Positions 1 to 4,113 of a stretch of 6,589 nt of DNA are shown here, one piece after another. A program made the translations under genes and the position numbers. The DNA comes from JBBSEZ01 sp038239195 (GTDB lineage Bacteria; Planctomycetota; Planctomycetia; Gemmatales; Gemmataceae). The DNA is taken from NCBI GenBank assembly GCA_038239195.1, contig JBBSEZ010000513.1:1-6589 (forward strand), in the 5' to 3' direction. The notes below the pieces were generated by a model, which saw only the letters and a program-made list of their open reading frames with translations, searched no databases and was not told the origin of the DNA. The first letter of the stretch is position 1, and each line of letters starts with the position of its first letter.

Positions 1-34
1 AGGCATCGGCTACCGATTTTGGCGACCGGAGCAG

Positions 35-361
35 TCAGACGAGCGACAGAGACAAGGCAATTCGCCCCGCCCGACAGCCTCGCCTACTGATCTGTTGTTC
101 AGAAGCCGGCCGTTTCGCTCGGCCCCCGGGAACTGCTGCCGACTCCTCGGCGGCGCGGAGTTGCTTCTGGGTCGCCTTTCCCTCCGCGAATCGCTCCGCT
201 ACCTCCACCGCCTTCCGGCTGCGCTTGTCGCTGAGCAGATGGTACACGGAGCGCGAACGAGCCACGCCGAGCAGGCGCAACTTCCTGGCGCTCACCTTGC
301 CCTGGAGTTGGGCCAGCATGGTGGCGGGTTTCTTACAGGCAAGCCACTTCCGTTCGTTCAC
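35..361 (-). CDS. Short planctomycete-family hypothetical protein, probably C-terminally truncated (108 aa)
   Basis: The first ~72 residues match a family of unknown function that I remember from Gemmata-like genomes. It opens with an 'EWLAC' segment (here RKWLAC, residues 4-9), then GKxSxRKLRL (21-30), and then HLLSDKRSRKAVEVAERFAEG (41-61, nearly consensus). Family members I recall carry a Cys-Cys-Arg-Arg motif after RKLRL, but here the segment reads GVARSRS, so both cysteines are missing. Beyond residue ~75 the similarity stops, and an Arg/Ala/Ser-rich tail runs to the TGA, whereas family members are usually longer. The GTG at 361 is chosen because GGAGG lies 7 bases upstream (369-373) and the protein then begins where the family begins. 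A GTG at 391 that overlaps the upstream TGA is a less likely start. It lies 26 bases after the lipoprotein gene and is probably cotranscribed with it. It may be a decaying copy. The function is unknown. Confidence 0.6.
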   Translation of the reverse strand: MNERKWLACKKPATMLAQLQGKVSARKLRLLGVARSRSVYHLLSDKRSRKAVEVAERFAEGKATQKQLRAAEESAAVPGGRAKRPASEQQISRRGCRAGRIALSLSLV

Positions 362-368
362 GGCCCTT

Positions 369-373
369 CCTCC
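369..373 (-). promoter_or_regulatory. Ribosome binding site (GGAGG) deciding a GTG start
   Basis: On the minus strand GGAGG lies 7 bases before the GTG at 361. It favours that start over the GTG at 391, which overlaps the stop of the preceding gene as GTGA and has no comparable site. Confidence 0.6.
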
Positions 374-387
374 CCTCGCCGCCAACG

Positions 388-978
388 TCACGGCGCCGGC
401 AGGGTTATCTCGATGGCCTGCGTGCCCGAAGCGATCTTGTAGCGCAGCGGCGTCGTCTCGCGCTGCGTGCAGCGCGGGGCGACCTTGACGCCCTCGACCG
501 ATTTCGCCAACTCGCCGAGCTTCTTTCTGCGATCCTTCATCTCTTCGATGCGCTTTTCCAAGTCGGCGCCGAGCTTGCCGGAGCCTTTCATGAGGCCGGC
601 CCGAACGTGGGCCTCGCGAAGCCTCGCGTCGAGGAAGTCTGCCTCGGCCGCGACGTCTGTCACGTTGACCGTCACGCGGACGGCGTCGCCGACCGGCGCC
701 CCCCGGGCGAGAAACTTCCCGCCATCGATGGGGGCCAGGACCGCCTCCGCCGCGTCCGCGCCGTGAAAGGCGATCCAGCCCGCGGGGAGCGGCTTGCCGC
801 CGGGCAGCGAGATGGTCCCGCTCACGTCAGCGGCCTTCGCCGGCGCCGCCGGCCCCGCCGGCGCCCTCTCTTCTCCCGGGCCCTCAATGGCCTTCTTCCG
901 ACAGCCCCCGCCAGCCGCCACTGCGCCGGCGAGCAGGACGAGCAGCGCACGACCGAACTTCGCCCGGGGCGATTTCAT
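388..978 (-). CDS. Putative lipoprotein with transthyretin/carboxypeptidase-regulatory-like fold (196 aa)
   Basis: The N-terminus has a Lys/Arg-rich start, a hydrophobic stretch (residues 11-22) and then GGGC with Cys26, which suggests a lipoprotein signal. The -3 position is Gly, so the lipobox is not canonical. A Pro/Ala/Glu-rich spacer (33-50) follows. The stretch VSGTISLPGGKPLPAGWIAF (52-71) and the ending LRYKIASGTQAIEITL (178-193) match the first and last strands of the small secreted planctomycete proteins usually annotated as carboxypeptidase-regulatory-like or transthyretin-like. Between them lies a charged, probably helical segment (about 112-163) rich in Glu, Lys and Arg, unlike the Pro-rich loop I expect in this family. 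The ATG at 978 has a modest AGAGGG site 8 bases upstream. It follows the DUF1559 gene by 31 bases, an arrangement common in Gemmata-like genomes that implies cotranscription. It is probably a periplasmic or envelope protein. The specific role is unknown. Confidence 0.8.
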   Translation of the reverse strand: MKSPRAKFGRALLVLLAGAVAAGGGCRKKAIEGPGEERAPAGPAAPAKAADVSGTISLPGGKPLPAGWIAFHGADAAEAVLAPIDGGKFLARGAPVGDAVRVTVNVTDVAAEADFLDARLREAHVRAGLMKGSGKLGADLEKRIEEMKDRRKKLGELAKSVEGVKVAPRCTQRETTPLRYKIASGTQAIEITLPAP

Positions 979-1009
979 GAGCAGGCCCTCTCGCGAACTT
1001 CCGATTTCC

Positions 1010-1846
1010 TCACCAGTCGCTGCCGAGGACTTCGCCGCCGCTGGGCGTGCAGGCCGCGAAAAAGGTCTTCGCGCTGCACCCGGAACTCACGAACCGGACG
1101 CTGCCGTCGGCGAGGGCCACCTGGATGCCGGCCTGGCTCAACCCCTGGGGCAGGCTCGCGCTGGCCGCCTCCTTCGCCGGCGCCACCTGGAAGGTCAATC
1201 CCGTGAGGGCCGGCGCCCAGACCGGCTCGTCCCACCAGCGCCGCTCCACAGCCCAGGTGTGCGTCTGCCCGCCGTACGCAAGGGTGCCGACCGCCTGCGA
1301 GTAGGCCTCGGCGTACATCACCGTGTTCGACGTGCCATCCGTGATGGAAGCCGGATACCGGGCACTCTCCGCCGGGAGGGCCAGTCCGTTGGCCAGGTAA
1401 CTCGTCCGGTCCGCCGCCGCATCGCCAAGCGTGGGATCGCCGGGAGCGCCGTACATCTTGATCGTCCGGCCCGCCCCGGCCCAGCAAGCGTAGAGGGGGG
1501 CGGGCCCGACGTTCATAAACGCCACCTTGTACACGTTGTCCTGTTCGACGTAGGGCAGGATGTGGAACAGGCAGGGGCCGTAGCCGTTGTTTGGCACGTT
1601 CGCGGCGCCGGGATAGAAGTTCCCCAGGCCCGGAGGCAGTTTCCCGCCGTGGGTGTCGGCGCAGTTGATCGTGCCGAGCGCGATCTGGCGGAGGTTGTTC
1701 TTCGAGACCTCGCGCGCGGCGCCCTTGTGCATGCTCGGGGCAGAGGCGAGCAGGATGCCGCCGACCAGGGCGACGAGAAACACCGCAACCACCAGATCGA
1801 CCAGAGTGAAGCCTGGTCGCTTCCCAGACACGTGCGTTCGCGACAT
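1010..1846 (-). CDS. DUF1559 domain protein with prepilin-type N-terminal methylation motif (278 aa)
   Basis: This is a type II pseudopilin-like protein of the large planctomycete DUF1559 family. Residues 10-17 read RPGFTLVD, a prepilin peptidase site with cleavage expected after Gly12, followed by a hydrophobic helix to about residue 35. Next come NNLRQIAL (50-57), DTHGGKLPPG (64-73) and LPYVEQDNVYK (97-107), where the family usually has its L(P)-YxEQ motif. DGTSNTVMYAE (170-180) is the family's signature, and the C-terminus has ADGSVRFV (246-253) and TPSGGEVLGSDW (267-278). Two departures are visible: the +5 residue is Asp instead of Glu, and the His of the H-X9-DG motif is Ser237. The ATG at 1846 has GGAGG 7 bases upstream (1854-1858). 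Family members are thought to be exported or envelope-associated, and their function is poorly understood. The lipoprotein gene follows at 31 bases. Confidence 0.93.
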   Translation of the reverse strand: MSRTHVSGKRPGFTLVDLVVAVFLVALVGGILLASAPSMHKGAAREVSKNNLRQIALGTINCADTHGGKLPPGLGNFYPGAANVPNNGYGPCLFHILPYVEQDNVYKVAFMNVGPAPLYACWAGAGRTIKMYGAPGDPTLGDAAADRTSYLANGLALPAESARYPASITDGTSNTVMYAEAYSQAVGTLAYGGQTHTWAVERRWWDEPVWAPALTGLTFQVAPAKEAASASLPQGLSQAGIQVALADGSVRFVSSGCSAKTFFAACTPSGGEVLGSDW

Positions 1847-1970
1847 CGCCGGCCCTCCAGAGGGTAGGTAGAGCAGGGAGCGACCGATCTGCCCCGTCCT
1901 CGGTTCGAGATTACGCCGTCCCATTTCCCTCGACCAGGCAACGGCCCGTGCGCCGAGCGCCCGGACACGC
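1847..1970 (-). other. Intergenic region upstream of the DUF1559 gene
   Basis: These 124 bases probably hold the leader and perhaps the promoter of the DUF1559-lipoprotein pair. The only element I can support is the GGAGG ribosome binding site at 1854-1858. A TTGCCT and a TAATCT occur in order on the minus strand, but 22 bases separate them, too far for a standard sigma-70 promoter. No convincing terminator hairpin follows the TIGR03067 stop. Confidence 0.4.
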
Positions 1971-2417
1971 TCAGGGCTTTTGCCGCCGCAACACGTCCAC
2001 CCAGCGCCCCGGCCTGGAGCCGTCGAAGTCGGTTGGCCGGGCGGCCTCGCCGTAGACGTAACATTTCGTGAGCGTGTCCCCCTTGACGGCGTAGACGCCC
2101 CGGCACGCCGGGTAGTCGGGGGCGTCTTCCCTTTTCGCGTCGGTCGAGCGAGGGCTCGCCTTGGGGCCCAGCGCGAACGCCCACTTGCTCGCCACGCCGC
2201 CGTCGGCGTAGAAGAAGGTCATCCGGTCGCCGGCGATCACCATCCGGTGGGCGATGCCCTCGCCAATCGGCCGGCCCTCGAACGTGCAGGATACCACCAG
2301 CCACGTCCCCTGCATCTGCTTCAGGTCGTCCTTGACCGGCTCGGGCCTGGTCAGCGGGGCCGGCGCGAAGGCCAGCGACAGCACCGCGGCCAACAGCAGC
2401 AACGCACACTTCCGCAT
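1971..2417 (-). CDS. Secreted TIGR03067-type planctomycete protein (148 aa)
   Basis: The N-terminus MRKCALLLLAAVLSLAFAPA is a signal peptide with a basic start and a hydrophobic core. The 'FAPAP' segment after the core is common in secreted Gemmata-type proteins, and cleavage near Ala18-Ala20 is likely. The mature part carries the marks of the planctomycete TIGR03067 family: LKQMQGTWLVVS (32-43), a hydrophobic strand with MVIAGDRMTF (59-68), and the end pattern GVYAVKGDTLTKCY (107-120), ARPTDF (126-131) and VLRRQKP (142-148). Family members are small predicted beta-rich extracellular or periplasmic proteins of unknown function, often many per genome. The ATG at 2417 has GGAGG 6 bases upstream (2424-2428). 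Three cysteines remain after the signal peptide (residues 44, 105 and 119). The gaps on both sides are ~125 bases, so it may be its own transcription unit. Family recognition is firm, but its role is not known. Confidence 0.9.
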   Translation of the reverse strand: MRKCALLLLAAVLSLAFAPAPLTRPEPVKDDLKQMQGTWLVVSCTFEGRPIGEGIAHRMVIAGDRMTFFYADGGVASKWAFALGPKASPRSTDAKREDAPDYPACRGVYAVKGDTLTKCYVYGEAARPTDFDGSRPGRWVDVLRRQKP

Positions 2418-2485
2418 GGAGCGCCTCCGCGTTCGGAATGGGCTCGCCCACCGATCTTCTCCGTCACCCAGCCTACGCGACTTTC

Positions 2486-2527
2486 CCCCTCCTGTCCACG
2501 CCCTACCGGGCAAGGCCGAAGGAGGGG
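2486..2527 (-). terminator. Possible hairpin downstream of the HAD gene (weak terminator candidate)
   Basis: CCCCTCCT (2486-2493) is the exact reverse complement of AGGAGGGG (2520-2527). Inside them GCCC (2500-2503) and GGGC (2508-2511) can pair around a TACC loop. The structure starts 15 bases after the HAD stop codon in the direction of transcription. No run of U follows it on the minus strand, so intrinsic termination is doubtful. It may be an RNA-stability element or chance pairing. Confidence 0.3.
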
Positions 2528-2542
2528 CGCACGACAGCCGAG

Positions 2543-3214
2543 TTATTCCCGCGCCCCGGCCAGCGGGGACGAATCGTACTGCGCCAGCAGGTCGGCGGGA
2601 TCTCGATAGACCGCCATGGCCCCTTTCAGATCGACGTCCTTCCACCCCCCGCACCGAAAGGCGATCGTCGCCACGCCCGCCCGGCGCGCCGCCTCGACGT
2701 CGTAGGGGGTGTCGCCGAGCATCACCACCTCGCTGGCCCCCAGGCCTAGCCCGTCCAGCGCTGCGTGGACGACGTCGGGGTCCGGCTTGGAGCAGTCGGC
2801 GTCGTCGGAGGAAGTCTTGTCCTCGATCAGTTTGTCTGCCCCACAGATGCGCAACAGCGGGTCGAGCTCGTCCTTTTTCGCCGAACTGGCGACGACCAGA
2901 CGCAAGCCGCGCGCGTGCAGGTGGTGGAGCAACTCCTTCGCGCCAGGCGTCGGGGCCAGCGCCGCCAGGTAGTGCTTCTCGAAAATCTCCCCGCGGCGCT
3001 TGCCGATCTTCTTTCCCTGCGCCGACTCGGCGTCGATCCTCGCGACGTGGGGCAGCAACTTGTCGCCGCCCATGCCGATCGCCCGGCGCACTTTCTCGAA
3101 CGGCACCTCCACGCCTTGCTCGGCGAGCGCTTCGACCCAGGCTCGCGCGTGCGCATCGTTGCTGTCCACGAGGGTGCCGTCCACGTCCAGGATGATGCCG
3201 CGAATTGGATGCAC
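2543..3214 (-). CDS. HAD-superfamily hydrolase, phosphoglycolate phosphatase-like (223 aa)
   Basis: All four HAD motifs are present. Motif I is DVDGTLVDS (10-18), with nucleophile Asp10 and acid Asp12. Motif II is VVASSAK (107-113), with Ser110 or Ser111. Motif III is SKPDPD, with Lys143. Motif IV is GDTPYD, with Asp168 and Asp172. Residues ~18-88 form a helical cap of the C1 type that includes AIGMGGDKLLP (45-55). That segment recalls a group of HAD hydrolases of unknown substrate found in several bacterial phyla. Length and order fit subfamily I phosphatases and beta-phosphoglucomutase relatives. The likely reaction is Mg-dependent phosphate ester hydrolysis in the cytoplasm, and the substrate cannot be read. 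The GTG at 3214 is chosen because AGGGGA lies just upstream and the protein then starts a few residues before motif I. An in-frame ATG at 3250 would add 12 residues but has no ribosome binding site. The ribosome binding site lies in an inverted repeat. Confidence 0.93.
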   Translation of the reverse strand: MHPIRGIILDVDGTLVDSNDAHARAWVEALAEQGVEVPFEKVRRAIGMGGDKLLPHVARIDAESAQGKKIGKRRGEIFEKHYLAALAPTPGAKELLHHLHARGLRLVVASSAKKDELDPLLRICGADKLIEDKTSSDDADCSKPDPDVVHAALDGLGLGASEVVMLGDTPYDVEAARRAGVATIAFRCGGWKDVDLKGAMAVYRDPADLLAQYDSSPLAGARE

Positions 3215-3215
3215 G

Positions 3216-3299
3216 TGTTCTTCCCCTTGCTGCCCGGGCCCTCGCCGCATCGCGGGCGCACGCGCGCCGGATCGCTTGCGGCGAGGCAGGGGAAGAACA
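3216..3299 (-). promoter_or_regulatory. Long inverted repeat in the HAD 5' leader that covers its ribosome binding site
   Basis: Two arm pairs match exactly. Bases 3216-3227 (TGTTCTTCCCCT) are the reverse complement of 3288-3299, and bases 3240-3249 (CCTCGCCGCA) are the reverse complement of 3277-3286. That gives 22 base pairs, interrupted by a 12-base bulge on one side (3228-3239) and one base (3287) on the other. The loop contains a further 5-bp stem (GGCGC 3255-3259 with GCGCC 3264-3268). In the minus-strand transcript the 3' arm reads AGGGGAAGAACA, which is the HAD ribosome binding site, and it ends one base before the GTG start. A competing 9-bp pairing exists between 3224-3232 and 3298-3306. 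Translational control of the HAD gene is an inference. The hairpin could also protect or end the methyltransferase transcript, but no U-run follows it. Confidence 0.55.
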
Positions 3300-3327
3300 G
3301 CAAGGGCCGTGCCGCTCGCCGGCCCGC

Positions 3328-4044
3328 TCAGCGAGCCCCGCCGAAGATCGCCAGCTCGAAATACTTCCAGAAGCAATCGACGTCGCGAAACCCGAGCTCT
3401 CGGAGCCAGCGGCACTGGTCCTCGACGGGCGCGAGGATGTTCGCCGCCCGGTCGGGCCGCTCCAGGAACGCGCGACCAACTTCCTCGCGCGTGACCGCCT
3501 CGCCGCGCTCGCGCCGCCGCTGCCACAGGTGCTCGCTCATGGCGTCGTCGAACATTTGTTCCACCCGCGGCGTCGAACTGGCGACGTGTTCGGAGTTGAG
3601 GAACGTCCCGCCCTCGTTGAGCAGGCCGAAGACCTCGCGGTACAGCTCGCGCTTGCGCTCGTGGGGCAGATGATGAATGGCGAAACCGCTTACCACGGCA
3701 TCGAAGGGCCCCGTCGCCTGCGCCAGCCAACTCGGGGCCCCGAGGTCGGCCTCGACGGTGGTGGCACGAGCCCCGAACGGCGCCAGCCGCGCGCGAGCCT
3801 GCTCGAGCATCAAGGGCGAGAAATCGACGGCCACCCCGGTCGCGTCGGGGTAAGCCTCCAGCACGGCGGCCAGCAAGATGGCATCGCCGCACCCGAGGTC
3901 GAGGACGCGCCGGGGCGGCCCCGAGGCAAAGCGCAGCACGCGCAGCACGACTTCGAGCTGGCGCTGCCGATCGGGGATCAACAGCGAACGCTCGTTCAGA
4001 AACGCCGCCGCCACTTCGCGCTGCTTCCACACGTCGGCCGGCAT
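3328..4044 (-). CDS. Class I SAM-dependent methyltransferase (238 aa)
   Basis: A Rossmann-type methyltransferase core is clear. Motif I is VLDLGCGDA (47-55), which binds the SAM carboxypropyl end. The acidic residue after strand 2 is in GVAVDFS (70-76, Asp74), which should hold the ribose hydroxyls. EADLG (98-102) is the adenine-side motif. FDAVVSGFAIHHLP (114-127) is motif IV, and LLNEGGTFLNSEHV (141-154) covers the following strand. The C-terminal part (155-238) is helical and ends with FWKYFELAIFGG, a pattern I recall from methyltransferase-type-12/25 proteins distantly like CmoA. It is a cytoplasmic enzyme, and its acceptor is unknown. The ATG at 4044 is preferred over the ATG at 4074 because a full AAGGAGG site lies 6 bases upstream. 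It follows the glycosyltransferase gene by 69 bases and could share its transcript, which allows but does not prove a role in glycan or small-molecule tailoring. Confidence 0.93.
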   Translation of the reverse strand: MPADVWKQREVAAAFLNERSLLIPDRQRQLEVVLRVLRFASGPPRRVLDLGCGDAILLAAVLEAYPDATGVAVDFSPLMLEQARARLAPFGARATTVEADLGAPSWLAQATGPFDAVVSGFAIHHLPHERKRELYREVFGLLNEGGTFLNSEHVASSTPRVEQMFDDAMSEHLWQRRRERGEAVTREEVGRAFLERPDRAANILAPVEDQCRWLRELGFRDVDCFWKYFELAIFGGAR

Positions 4045-4050
4045 CGTGGT

Positions 4051-4057
4051 CCTCCTT
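4051..4057 (-). promoter_or_regulatory. Strong ribosome binding site (AAGGAGG) of the methyltransferase gene
   Basis: AAGGAGG on the minus strand lies 6 bases before the ATG at 4044. It is a near-perfect anti-16S match and sets this ATG as the start in place of the in-frame ATG at 4074, which lies upstream of the site. Confidence 0.8.
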
Positions 4058-4113
4058 GGTGGCCCACCGGGCATCTTAGGAGGGCGACGGCGGAAGGCGA
4101 CGGCGAGCCCCCC

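Noticed and set aside
5..20. ATCGG-CTA-CCGAT hairpin followed by TTT on the plus strand
   Set aside because: It has only 5 bp, its T-run is on the strand with no gene, and on the transcribed strand the A-run precedes it. It is not credible as a terminator for the short gene.
794..1867. 357-residue open frame on the plus strand opposite the DUF1559 and lipoprotein genes
   Set aside because: It spans two genes and the gap between them, has low-complexity Arg/Ala/Gly content, and shows no domain. It is a GC-rich shadow.
2418..2542. Search for a sigma-70 promoter in front of the TIGR03067 gene
   Set aside because: No pair of -35 and -10 hexamers with 16-18 base spacing stands out, so no promoter is called.
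2254..3195. 313-residue plus-strand open frame opposite the TIGR03067 and HAD genes
   Set aside because: It is Arg/Pro/Ser-rich with no motif, and the minus strand carries all four HAD motifs over the same bases.
2418..3479. Extension of the TIGR03067 reading frame upstream across the HAD gene
   Set aside because: A signal peptide starts exactly at the ATG at 2417 with a good ribosome binding site, and the upstream part is low-complexity shadow of the HAD gene.
3217..4030. Extension of the HAD reading frame far upstream through the methyltransferase gene
   Set aside because: The frame is open only because of GC content. It would overlap the whole methyltransferase gene, and the residues are Arg/Ala-rich without a domain.
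4058..4068. GGTGG-C-CCACC near-palindrome upstream of the methyltransferase
   Set aside because: The single-base centre leaves no room for an RNA loop, and a site this short is expected by chance in such GC-rich DNA.
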